Assembly (NCBI GenBank): GCA_009692585.1
Contig: SHYX01000008.1
Coordinates: 58,431 to 122,430, forward strand
Source of the DNA: Myxococcales bacterium
GTDB taxonomy: Bacteria; Myxococcota; UBA796; SXON01
Direction: 5' to 3'
DNA length: 64,000 nt
Shown piece by piece: positions 34,536-41,776 of the stretch. The position numbers and the translations under genes are program-made. The notes beneath the pieces were generated by a model. That model was not told the origin of the DNA and did no database searches. It was given only the letters and a program-made list of their open reading frames with translations. The first letter of the stretch is position 1. Every line of letters begins with the position of its first letter.

Positions 34536-35078
34536 GTGGTTGAGTCGGAGTCTTCTGTACGGGATGCCATCGTGCTCGCCGCGGGCGGATCGTCGCGGAT
34601 GGGAGCCAACAAGGCCCTGTTGGATGTCGACGGGAGCCCGCTGCTTATCCGGCATATCGAGACTTTTCGGGCGCTGGGGCTGCGGGTGCATGTCGTCCTC
34701 GGATGCGACGCCGAGCGGATCGCCAGGGCCCTGCCGACGGGAGTCGTCGTGCACCACAACCACCGGTGGGCCGACACCGGGCTCGCGGAATCCGCCGCGA
34801 TTGCCCTGGTCGGCACCGGGGCGGCCATCCTCACCCCGGTTGACGTGCCGCCGGCCACCCTCGGTGACGTTCGCAGGCTCCTCGACGCGGCCGGTCCCGC
34901 GGTGTTGACCTACCGAGGCGCCGACGGGCATCCGGTGCGGCTCGACCCGCCCCACGAGCGCGGCCGGCTGGACCGTCGGCTCGTGGGCGCCACCCGTATT
35001 CCGGTGGACGACCCCGCTCGGATCTTGAATCTGAACACGCCGGATCAGTGGGAGTCCTGGTTGAAAGCACGTTCATGA
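34536..35078 (+). CDS. MobA-like/MocA-type NTP transferase
   Basis: 180 residues with the nucleotidyltransferase signature IVLAAGGSSRMGANKALLDVDG. TPVDVPPATLGDV follows, in place of the usual D-Q/M-P loop, and then PVRLDPPHERGRLD. This resembles MocA/NicT-type CTP or GTP transferases that finish molybdenum cofactor, or other NTP_transf_3 enzymes. The GTG start has GAGG closely upstream. No molybdenum-cofactor partners occur in the window, so substrate is open. Confidence 0.82.
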   Translation: MVESESSVRDAIVLAAGGSSRMGANKALLDVDGSPLLIRHIETFRALGLRVHVVLGCDAERIARALPTGVVVHHNHRWADTGLAESAAIALVGTGAAILTPVDVPPATLGDVRRLLDAAGPAVLTYRGADGHPVRLDPPHERGRLDRRLVGATRIPVDDPARILNLNTPDQWESWLKARS

Positions 35079-35097
35079 ATCTGTCTGTTTATTCTGC

Positions 35098-35125
35098 TCA
35101 AGCCCGGCCGGCAGTGACCGAAGGG
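35098..35125 (+). promoter_or_regulatory. Second candidate sigma28-type promoter
   Basis: TCAA (35098-35101), 15 nt, ACCGAAGG (35117-35124). It has the same spacing and the same GTGACCGAAGGGA string as the site at 29172-29198. It would drive rightward transcription into a small reading frame at 35133. The -35 differs from consensus by one base, and the -10 matches only in its CCGA core. Confidence 0.35.
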
Positions 35126-35132
35126 AGAATTG

Positions 35133-35324
35133 ATGGCGGCCGAACGCGGGCGCCGGTCGACAGCGGGTGGCGGCCCGCATCAACCGGCGCACAGGGAGCG
35201 GGTGTCATTGGAAACAGGGGATCGTCTGGCCGTCCGCGCCGCGCTGGGTGGCACATCCTTGCCGGTACCGGGCAGCAACCGCGGCAGCGTGGACCGTGAG
35301 GTCTGCGTACAAGTCGGTCAGTGA
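35133..35324 (+). CDS. Possible small protein downstream of the sigma28-like promoter
   Basis: 63 residues from ATG 35133, preceded by AAGGGAG at good spacing. The polar, Arg/Gly-rich sequence contains ERVSLETGDRLA, loosely reminiscent of FlgM-type anti-sigma factors (very weak). It overlaps the 3' 120 bp of the leftward START-like gene, which looks more convincing as coding. Kept because both a promoter-like element and a ribosome-binding site precede it. Confidence 0.2.
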   Translation: MAAERGRRSTAGGGPHQPAHRERVSLETGDRLAVRAALGGTSLPVPGSNRGSVDREVCVQVGQ

Positions 35325-35918
35325 CGCGCGAACCCAGGCTTCGACCGCCGCAGGCGGGATGCTGCCTCCCAGGTCCGTCCAGACTTGGTAGACCGCGAGG
35401 GTGTGTCTCGAATCAACGGGCAGCAGAAGCCAGTTTCCACGGTTGTGCGGGAGGGTCTCCGCGGCGTCGAACAACACGGCGTCGGTCCGGTCGCGCACCG
35501 CCGCGAGCGCGCCGCCATCCTGCATCCACGCGCGCTCCCACACCCCCGAGCGCCGCGCCAGCTCCATGGTGTTGGCGACGTCGAGCACCCAGTGGCGGTC
35601 GGCGAAGGGCCAGGGAAGATCGAGGCGCTGGTAGATGAGCTTGGGCTCGGTCCAGGCGCCCCGAAGGCGCACCTCGGTCAAGGACGCCACGGCGTCGGCG
35701 AGGCGGTCGTCGGTCATGGCGAGCCAGGCCAGATCACGCGGGACGGGCAACAGCCCCCACGCCGCGACGCCCTGGCCCGCCAACGACATCCGCCCCACGC
35801 GACCGGCGGCGGCCTCGGAAAAAACCGCGGCGGGCGGGGTGGGTGGCGGAAACCGCGCCAGGTCGCCGACCGGGGCCGCGACCGTCGCCCAGAGCGCGGC
35901 GAGCGCGGCGGCGTCCAC
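35205..35918 (-). CDS. START/SRPBCC-domain protein
   Basis: 237 residues without an obvious signal peptide. The centre carries the START-family phrase LDLPWPFADRHWVLDV, followed by beta strands (NWLLLPVDSRHTLAVYQVWTDLGG) and a C-terminal helix, so a lipid- or hydrophobic-ligand-binding fold is likely. The end (CATQRGADGQTIPCFQ) has two cysteines. The stop of this gene lies under the possible small frame on the other strand. It is 3 bp downstream of the AgmX-like gene and probably in one transcript with it. Confidence 0.72.
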   Translation of the reverse strand: MDAAALAALWATVAAPVGDLARFPPPTPPAAVFSEAAAGRVGRMSLAGQGVAAWGLLPVPRDLAWLAMTDDRLADAVASLTEVRLRGAWTEPKLIYQRLDLPWPFADRHWVLDVANTMELARRSGVWERAWMQDGGALAAVRDRTDAVLFDAAETLPHNRGNWLLLPVDSRHTLAVYQVWTDLGGSIPPAAVEAWVRASLTDLYADLTVHAAAVAARYRQGCATQRGADGQTIPCFQ

Positions 35919-35921
35919 GCT

Positions 35922-36359
35922 TCAGAAGGCGAAGACGTGAGAGGCCGGGACAAGCCCGCCGCGAGGCGACGGGAAGGTCAGCCGCTGCACCGACTTCTGC
36001 AGACACTCCTGCAGCGGCGGGTTCCGGAGCGAGGACTCCTTCACGCGCAGCTTGTCCACCTTACCCTCCATGGTGATTTCCCAGGCGAACTCGACCCGGC
36101 CGTCCAGAGTTTTTCCGGCCAGGCGGGTGACACAGTCGGTGACCGCCCAGTCGTTCTTCTTCAACACGTCGCTGACGGCATTTTTGGGAAGGGTGCCCTC
36201 TTCGGTATCCAGATCGACCACGTCTTCCTCCTCGACGAGGACCGGTACGGTTGCGACGGGCGTCGTTTCGCCCGCGCGGCCGAGAGAGGAGCTGAGGGCG
36301 AAAACCGCGAAAGCCAGAATCATGCCGGACCCGATAGCAGCGCGAACGTAGCGCACCAT
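35922..36359 (-). CDS. AgmX/PglI C-terminal domain-type protein
   Basis: 145 residues with an N-terminal transmembrane/signal segment (about 6-28), an acidic linker (VEEEDVVDLDTEEG), then the TonB-like fold seen at the end of myxobacterial AgmX/PglI proteins. The visible parts are VTDCVTRLAGKTLDGRVEFAWEITMEGKVDKLRV, LQECLQKSVQRLTFPSPRGG. The paired cysteines are typical. AgmX/PglI belong to gliding-motility machinery, but this short stand-alone version need not. The ATG shares two bases with the divergent methyltransferase start; an internal Met at 36323 is an alternative. Confidence 0.78.
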   Translation of the reverse strand: MVRYVRAAIGSGMILAFAVFALSSSLGRAGETTPVATVPVLVEEEDVVDLDTEEGTLPKNAVSDVLKKNDWAVTDCVTRLAGKTLDGRVEFAWEITMEGKVDKLRVKESSLRNPPLQECLQKSVQRLTFPSPRGGLVPASHVFAF

Positions 36360-37095
36360 GCCCCCTGTCGTCAGCCCCTCCGATCCCTACCTCGATGTCG
36401 CAGCGGCGTATGATGCCGAGTTCGATGGGGCGAACGCCGATATCGCGGGCTACGCGATGCGTTGTGTCGCCGGGCCGCTGCTCGTGCTCGGCTGCGGTAC
36501 GGGGCGCGTGTGTCGCGGCCTTGCGTCCGGCCGACCGGTGACCGGACTCGACCGGAGCGCAGCGATGATCGACAGGGCGCGCCGTCGGGCTCCGGAAGGG
36601 ATCCGCTGGGTGGTCGGCGACATGACCGACTTCGAACTCGGCGCCTTCGGCGAAGTCATCATTCCCAACGCCTCGTTCGCGTTCCTCCCGGACCGGCGCG
36701 CTCGATCGGCCTGCCTGGCCCGCTGCCGCGGCGCGCTCGCGGCCAAAGGGCCGCTCACCATCGACCTCCCGGCGCCCGACCCGCGCCTGATGGCCGACGC
36801 CCACACGCCGGAGCGGGTGGCCTGGGAGGGTCAAGCGGACGGCGTCTCGGTGCGGCGAACGAGGGAGGTCTTCCGATCACCTCTGCTCGGCAACCTCCGC
36901 CTCGTGGACCGCTATTACATCGATGGCGCCGCGCCGATCGAGAGCGTGCTCGCGCTCCACCTGTCCACGCCCGACGAGCTGGAGTGGATGCTCGAGGCCA
37001 ACGGTTTCTACGTCGAACAGTCGTGGGGTGACCACGTCGGCGGGCCCGTTCGCGAGGGGTGTGACCGGCTGCTGATTCGGGCGCTGCCGCTGTAG
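36358..37095 (+). CDS. Class I SAM-dependent methyltransferase
   Basis: 245 residues, Rossmann methyltransferase. Motif I LLVLGCGTGRVCRGL, motif II acidic GLDRSAAMID, motif III WVVGDMTDFELG, then VIIPNASFAFLPD as motif IV. The C-terminal half has beta strands typical of small-molecule methyltransferases (YYIDGAAPIESVLALHL). Substrate unknown. The start overlaps that of the AgmX-type gene head to head. Confidence 0.86.
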   Translation: MPPVVSPSDPYLDVAAAYDAEFDGANADIAGYAMRCVAGPLLVLGCGTGRVCRGLASGRPVTGLDRSAAMIDRARRRAPEGIRWVVGDMTDFELGAFGEVIIPNASFAFLPDRRARSACLARCRGALAAKGPLTIDLPAPDPRLMADAHTPERVAWEGQADGVSVRRTREVFRSPLLGNLRLVDRYYIDGAAPIESVLALHLSTPDELEWMLEANGFYVEQSWGDHVGGPVREGCDRLLIRALPL

Positions 37096-37098
37096 TCG

Positions 37099-38127
37099 TC
37101 ACCGAACCCCGGTGATGTCCCAGCTCTGGTTGACACAGTCGTAGCAGCGCCCGGCGTACGACGCCGTGAAGGTGGCCGTGAAATTCTGGTGATCCGAGAA
37201 GGCCCCGACGATGGAGTAGGTCTCGGTGCACGTGCCCGAGATCTGGTTGTCGGCGTCGAAGTCGCCCGTGCCGGTGACGCTCCCGACCATCTGGCCGGGC
37301 TGGGTGCCGCCGCCGTTGAACTTGATGATCGGGTTGGTATCCGTCACCACGACCTGGTCGAAGTTCAGGCTCACCAGCCCGAACGCGCAGCTGTCGCTGA
37401 CGACCTGATCGAGGTCCCAGGTGCCGCCGTAGTCGCAGTCGTTGTCGACCGTACCGTCGCAGTCCTGGTCGATGCCGTCGTCGCAGGTCTCTTCGTTGCC
37501 GGTGAAGCGGAAGGGGTCGGCGTCGTCGCAATCGTCGCAGACGTTGTCGCCGTCGCCGTCGCCGTCGGGACGATCCGCCGTGACTTCGTCGCAATCGTCG
37601 TCGATGTCGTTGCAGGTGGTCTCGACCGTGCCGGGGTTGATGCGGGGCGCCAGATCCGCGCAGTCCTCGCACTCGGTGTAGCCGTCTCCGTCCTGGTCGA
37701 GCCCGTCGACGGTGGTGTCGTCGCAGTCGTTGTCGAGCCGATCGCACTCGATCTCGGGCTCACCGGGGTTGACGCTGGCCTCGTTGTCGTTGCAGTCGTC
37801 GACGCAGGCGGTGTAGCTGTCCCCGTCCTCGTCGGCGTCGTCGATGGTCGCCGCGTCGCAGTCGTCATCCTCGTCGTTGCAGGTGACCTCCATCCCGTTG
37901 GGATTGACCTCGGCATCCTTGTCGTTGCAGTCGAGACGATCTGCGTCGTAGGCACCCGCACATTGGTCGGGCTGGTAGAATCCGTCACCGTCCTCGTCGA
38001 AGGGGCTGTCCACGACCTCGTTCTCGGCAAGCTCGAGCTGGCCGTTGCACTTGGCCGTCTGACTGACGCCGATGTCGCTGGCGCAGCTACCAAGTAGCGC
38101 AAGAAGTCCCAGTGTCGTTGCCCGCAT
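37099..38127 (-). CDS. MopE-like lipoprotein with putative metal-binding repeats
   Basis: 342 residues from ATG 38127 (GGAGGC Shine-Dalgarno). The signal MRATTLGLLALLGSC has its lipobox Cys at 15. The centre (about 50-235) holds five to six repeats of the type DxDGDGY...DCND.DA.VNPG..E.CN..DDDCD. This is the MopE/thrombospondin-3-like motif common in secreted deltaproteobacterial proteins and presumed to bind Ca or Cu. The C-terminal 110 residues form a beta domain with CYDC near the end. Surface structural or metal-binding role inferred. A longer frame upstream runs through the tRNA and is not coding. Confidence 0.85.
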   Translation of the reverse strand: MRATTLGLLALLGSCASDIGVSQTAKCNGQLELAENEVVDSPFDEDGDGFYQPDQCAGAYDADRLDCNDKDAEVNPNGMEVTCNDEDDDCDAATIDDADEDGDSYTACVDDCNDNEASVNPGEPEIECDRLDNDCDDTTVDGLDQDGDGYTECEDCADLAPRINPGTVETTCNDIDDDCDEVTADRPDGDGDGDNVCDDCDDADPFRFTGNEETCDDGIDQDCDGTVDNDCDYGGTWDLDQVVSDSCAFGLVSLNFDQVVVTDTNPIIKFNGGGTQPGQMVGSVTGTGDFDADNQISGTCTETYSIVGAFSDHQNFTATFTASYAGRCYDCVNQSWDITGVR

Positions 38128-38174
38128 GCCGCCTCCGTGAATAGTGTAGCGGCGTCTGGGCGCCGCGCGCGAGG

Positions 38175-38248
38175 GCTCCCGTAGCTCAACTGGACAGAGC
38201 ACGCGATTTCTAATCGCGCGGTTGCTGGTTCGAGCCCAGCCGGGAGCA
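38175..38248 (+). tRNA. tRNA-Arg (anticodon UCU)
   Basis: Folds as a full cloverleaf: acceptor GCTCCCG/CGGGAGC plus discriminator A, D-stem GCTC/GAGC, anticodon stem CGCGA/TCGCG around loop TTTCTAA, T-stem GCTGG/CCAGC with loop TTCGAGC. Anticodon TCT reads AGA (rare in this GC-rich genome). CCA is not encoded. Confidence 0.96.
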
Positions 38249-38250
38249 TC

Positions 38251-38412
38251 CTTCAATTCCTGCCGGGTCAAAGCTTGGCGAGCAGCGCGGGCCTTCTGCC
38301 GTCGACCGGTGCGGTCGCCGACCTCGTAGACCGCCTTGACCGCCGCCAGGCGGATGTCCGGGTCACCTTCGTACGCACAGCGGGAATACGGTGGGGCGCA
38401 CGGAACCTCGAA
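38251..38412 (-). pseudogene. Possible remnant of a HEAT-repeat gene
   Basis: No start codon, but the leftward frame directly after the stop of the neighbouring lipoprotein reads YEGDPDIRLAAVKAVYEVGD followed by RTGRRQKARAARQALTRQEL. This is the pattern of a HEAT repeat (DP-x-R-x-x-A, then G-D-x). It runs on into the tRNA. I read it as a gene fragment truncated beside the tRNA; chance similarity cannot be excluded. Confidence 0.3.
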
Positions 38413-39369
38413 TCAGTTCGCCTTGTACTGAAGCGCGACCCCGCCGTCACCCACGGCCCACACGTTCTTCGCCGAAACGCCGTGGGCGCCGAGAAGGTTC
38501 TGCTCGGTGTCCGTGTTCAGCGGCCGCCAGTCATCGCCGTTGTAGAGGATCGCGGTGCCGGTGTTGCCGACCGCAACCGCTTCGTCGCCGTCCATGAAAA
38601 CCGCGTTGAGCGTGGCGCTCGTGTCGCTGCCGATGCTGACGAATTTGGAGCCGGTGTAGTGCAGCGTCTGGCCCTGGTCTCCGACGACCCACGCGTCCTC
38701 GGAGGATGCGCAGGCGACGCCTCGCAAATTCGCAGAGCGGCCACTGTCGAGCTCCGTGCACCCCACCGACGTACACGAGAGCACCAGGCCTTCGGCCCCG
38801 ACGACGAACGCCCCGGTGGAGTGGGCGCACACGTCGAAGAGCGCCACGCCCGGCACCGCCAGCGTGCTCCAGATGCCGCCGTCGAAGTGGTGGACGCCGT
38901 TGTCCCCGACCACGTAGACGTTGGTGAGCGAGTTGCCCGCGATGGCGGTGTTGTCGCGCGGGCCGAGGTTGTAGACGGACCACGTTCCGGGCACGTAGAA
39001 CGCCACCAGGCCCTGATCGGCGGCCACCGCGAGGTTCAGCGACTCCTCCTTCCCGCTGCCCCAGATGTCGTTGACATCCACCCCGCTGAGCTCGGCCGGG
39101 AGGGCGTACGCGGCGAAGCTCTCGGCGGTGCCAACCCAGGCGGTGCCGCGCGTGCCGACCATGTACACGCCGGCGCCCGACGAGTAGACCGAGCGCAACG
39201 AGGCGGTGCTGTCGGTCTTGTACTTGTCGAAGGTGCCGGCGAAGCCGCCTTCGCCGGTGTGCCCGGTCTCGGAGCGCTCGGAGGTGTCCTCGGCCGACTC
39301 CCCGGTGTCGGTGTCGGTCGAGGTGGCGGTGGGGAAGCAGGCGATGGCGGCAAAAAAGAGGATGCTCAT
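38413..39369 (-). CDS. Lipoprotein with repeated propeller-like motifs
   Basis: 318 residues from ATG 39369; lipobox SILFFAAIAC (Cys11), then a Thr/Asp/Glu/Ser-rich linker of about 35 residues typical of surface lipoproteins here. The mature part repeats a 35-45 residue unit with a core V-W/Y-x-V-G-D-x-G: VYMVGTRGTAW, VYVVGDNGVHHFDG, AFVVGAEGLVL, AWVVGDQGQTLHYTG, AVAVGNTGTAILYNGDDW, VWAVGDGGVALQY. This suggests a beta-propeller of six to seven blades. Function unknown; possibly adhesion or protein binding outside the cell. Confidence 0.8.
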   Translation of the reverse strand: MSILFFAAIACFPTATSTDTDTGESAEDTSERSETGHTGEGGFAGTFDKYKTDSTASLRSVYSSGAGVYMVGTRGTAWVGTAESFAAYALPAELSGVDVNDIWGSGKEESLNLAVAADQGLVAFYVPGTWSVYNLGPRDNTAIAGNSLTNVYVVGDNGVHHFDGGIWSTLAVPGVALFDVCAHSTGAFVVGAEGLVLSCTSVGCTELDSGRSANLRGVACASSEDAWVVGDQGQTLHYTGSKFVSIGSDTSATLNAVFMDGDEAVAVGNTGTAILYNGDDWRPLNTDTEQNLLGAHGVSAKNVWAVGDGGVALQYKAN

Positions 39370-39437
39370 GGCGAGGGGAGTGTGCCGCCGCGCGGCCGCT
39401 CTGTCAACCCGGAAGCGTGGAAGCGTCCCAAAGGCGG

Positions 39438-40592
39438 TCAGGCGACCAGGACGGTGGGGCGCGGCCTGAGGCGCAAGAGCTCCACTTCGTCCGCGGCCGG
39501 CCAGTGCAAGAGTTCGGTCGCCCCCACGGCCACGCGCGGGGGCCGGCCCCAGGGCAAGTGATTCTCGGTGTGCAGGCACCGGACCACCCGCTTCATCTCC
39601 GCCTCGCTGGTGAGGTGGCCCACGTGCACCAACATGTACGCCGCATCGAGCAGATTCGCGGTCCCCAGCCGATACCAGGGATCCATCACCGAGTCGTGCC
39701 CGACACCGACCGTCGCACCCGCAGCCCACAGCTCGTCGACGCGGGTGAGCCCCCGACGCTTCGGATACCCGTCGTACCGGCCTTGTAGCACGACGTTGTC
39801 GAGTGGATTGCAGATAACCTGTACTCCTGAAGTCGCGACGAGTTCGCAGACTCGCGCCGCGTAGGGGTCCGGGTAGCTGTGCAGGGCGGTACAATGTCCG
39901 GCCACCACGTGCGGCACCCCGCCGGCCAGCGTCTCCGCGCACACGACTTCGAGGTTTCGCGAGCCCGGATCGTCGGTCTCGTCGCAGTGGAGGTCCACCT
40001 GCAGCGCCAGCTCGCGAGCGAGGCGGAACGCCAGCCGCACGCTCTCCCAGCCCTCCTCGGTCGTACGCTCGAAGTGAGGGATGGCGCCGACCGCGTCGCA
40101 CCCACCGCGCACCGCCCGCTCCCACCCGTCGCGGCGCCCTGGCGCGCGCAGAATTCCTTCTTGCGGGAACGCGACCACCTGCAGCCCCGGGGTGGTCGCG
40201 CGGAGCGACAGCAGCGCATCGACCGCGACATTGGAGCCGGTGTCGACATGCGTACGCCACCGCAGGACCCCCCAACTCCGATACATGGCCAGCGTCTCCC
40301 GCGCGCGCTCGAGCACATCCTCGGCGGTGAGGTCCGCCCGCAGCCGCGACCAATTGGTGATGCCCTCGCGCAAGGTACCGCTGAGGTTCGGCGCGCGCGC
40401 GCCGAGCAGCGCCGCGTCCAGGTGCACGTGGGGCTCCGCGAACGGAGGCGTGAGCAGGCCGCCGTTGACGACTGTGGTGGCTACGTCCACGCCAAGGCCG
40501 CCCGCCACGGTGAGCGCGACCACGCCGTCGTCCCAGAGGAGGTCCACCGTCTCGTCCAGGAGGCGGGCGCGGCGGAAGAGGGTGCGGGCCAT
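39438..40592 (-). CDS. codA: Cytosine deaminase-like amidohydrolase
   Basis: 384 residues closely following E. coli CodA. Metal and catalytic residues: His55 and His57 (PHVHLD), His202 and Glu205 (HCDETDD), AGHCTALHSY, and Asp300 (GHD). Other matches are AFPQEGIL, GAIPHFERT, GRYDGYPKRRG and DPWYRLGTANLLD. It should deaminate cytosine, or a related pyrimidine or triazine, to the oxo form. The residue after the metal Asp is Ser301 where E. coli has Asp (GHDD), a site known to affect substrate preference. It is slightly shorter at the C-terminus. Divergent from the PreA-like and NCS1 permease genes. Confidence 0.9.
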   Translation of the reverse strand: MARTLFRRARLLDETVDLLWDDGVVALTVAGGLGVDVATTVVNGGLLTPPFAEPHVHLDAALLGARAPNLSGTLREGITNWSRLRADLTAEDVLERARETLAMYRSWGVLRWRTHVDTGSNVAVDALLSLRATTPGLQVVAFPQEGILRAPGRRDGWERAVRGGCDAVGAIPHFERTTEEGWESVRLAFRLARELALQVDLHCDETDDPGSRNLEVVCAETLAGGVPHVVAGHCTALHSYPDPYAARVCELVATSGVQVICNPLDNVVLQGRYDGYPKRRGLTRVDELWAAGATVGVGHDSVMDPWYRLGTANLLDAAYMLVHVGHLTSEAEMKRVVRCLHTENHLPWGRPPRVAVGATELLHWPAADEVELLRLRPRPTVLVA

Positions 40593-40645
40593 CCAGACCA
40601 GTCTACCCCGGGCGGCGTGGTACTCTCGCCCGCCTGGAGCCAGAA

Positions 40646-41773
40646 ATGTCCTCTGTCCTGACCGACGGCACCCTCGCCAGCACCGTGAACGGGCTGCGCT
40701 TCGTGAACCCCTTCATCATCGGAAGCGGTCCCCCCTCGACCAACGCCACGGTCATCGGCAAGGCGTTCGCGGCCGGTTGGGGCGGCGTGATCGCCAAGAC
40801 GACCAGCCTCACCGACACCCACGTCGTCAATGTGCAGCCGCGATACGGCAAGCTCAACACCCCCGGCGGGGAGACGATCGGCTTCCAGAACATCGAGCTC
40901 ATCAGCGATCGACCGTTCGAGGACTGGGAGGTCGACTTTCGAAAGGTCAAGGACGCCTGGCCGGATCGCATCCTCGTGGGCTCGATCATGGAGCGCTACG
41001 ACAAAGCGCGCTGGCAGGAGCTGGCCCGGCGCTGCATCGAGGCCGGATGCGACTCGTTGGAGCTCAACTTCTCCTGTCCGCACGGCCACCCTGAGTCGGG
41101 CATGGGCGCGGCGATGGGCCAGAATCCGGCGATGGTCAAAGAGGTGACCAGCTGGGTCGTCGAGGCCGTCGGCGGGCGGCCCGTGTGGGCGAAGATGACG
41201 CCGAACATCACCGACATCCGGATTCCGGCGCGCGCGGCAAGGGCCGGCGGCGCGTCCGGCGTCGCCGCCATCAACACCATCCTGTCCACGGTGGGCATCA
41301 ATCTGAAGACGCTCCGTCCCACGCCTACGGTGGAGGGGCACTCCACCTACGGCGGATACAGCTACCGTGCGGTCAAGCCCATCGCGCTGCGCATGGTGGG
41401 CGAGTTGGCCACCGACCAGCCCGGCTTCACCATCTCGGGCATCGGCGGCGTCTGCAGCAGCGTCGACGCCATCGAGTTCATCCTCATGGGCAGCTCTACG
41501 GTGCAGAGCTGTACCGGGCCGATGCTCCAGGGTTTCGAGATGGTCGACGAGTTGGGCGAGGGCCTGGCGGCCTTCCTCGGTCAGCACGGGTTCACCGGCA
41601 TCGAAGCTGCCATCGGCAAGTCGTTGCCCTACTTCTCCACCCATCACCACCTCGTCGAGCTCCAGGGCGCGCGCAAGGCGGCGAAGGCGGCCGAGTTGGC
41701 CAATCGCGACACCGAGTGGGGCCGGAAAGACTTCGTCGCTGAGGCCGGCCAACTGGTCTCGAGTAAGGAGTAA
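40646..41773 (+). CDS. preA: PreA-like dihydropyrimidine dehydrogenase subunit lacking the ferredoxin domain
   Basis: 375 residues with the FMN-binding TIM barrel of dihydropyrimidine/dihydroorotate dehydrogenases: NPFIIGSGPPS, AGWGGVIAKT, LELNFSCPHG and VWAKMTPN. The active-site loop and SGIGGVCSSVDAIEFILMGSSTVQ follow, also as in PreA. E. coli PreA (411 residues) ends in a two-[4Fe-4S] ferredoxin module. Here the protein ends with a charged helix and no Cys cluster, and no PreT is nearby. It should reduce uracil/thymine or act in the reverse direction with another electron donor. A TGGAG Shine-Dalgarno precedes the ATG. Confidence 0.87.
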   Translation: MSSVLTDGTLASTVNGLRFVNPFIIGSGPPSTNATVIGKAFAAGWGGVIAKTTSLTDTHVVNVQPRYGKLNTPGGETIGFQNIELISDRPFEDWEVDFRKVKDAWPDRILVGSIMERYDKARWQELARRCIEAGCDSLELNFSCPHGHPESGMGAAMGQNPAMVKEVTSWVVEAVGGRPVWAKMTPNITDIRIPARAARAGGASGVAAINTILSTVGINLKTLRPTPTVEGHSTYGGYSYRAVKPIALRMVGELATDQPGFTISGIGGVCSSVDAIEFILMGSSTVQSCTGPMLQGFEMVDELGEGLAAFLGQHGFTGIEAAIGKSLPYFSTHHHLVELQGARKAAKAAELANRDTEWGRKDFVAEAGQLVSSKE

Positions 41774-41776
41774 CGC

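Noticed and set aside
35246..35260. TGGCACATCCTTGC, like a sigma54 -24/-12 promoter
   Set aside because: GG and GC elements are one base too close (9 instead of 10 between them), and it sits inside a coding region.
37099..38127. Acidic repeats in the MopE-like gene considered as a DNA repeat or CRISPR-like array
   Set aside because: The periodicity is at protein level (metal-binding repeats); DNA units are diverged and lack constant spacers.
38128..38271. N-terminal extension of the MopE-like gene up to 38271
   Set aside because: It reads through the tRNA-Arg gene on the opposite strand; the ATG at 38127 has a strong Shine-Dalgarno and starts a normal lipoprotein signal.
38275..39561. 428-codon rightward frame opposite the propeller lipoprotein
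   Set aside because: Gly/Val/Arg-rich antisense product; the leftward frame has a lipobox and regular repeats.
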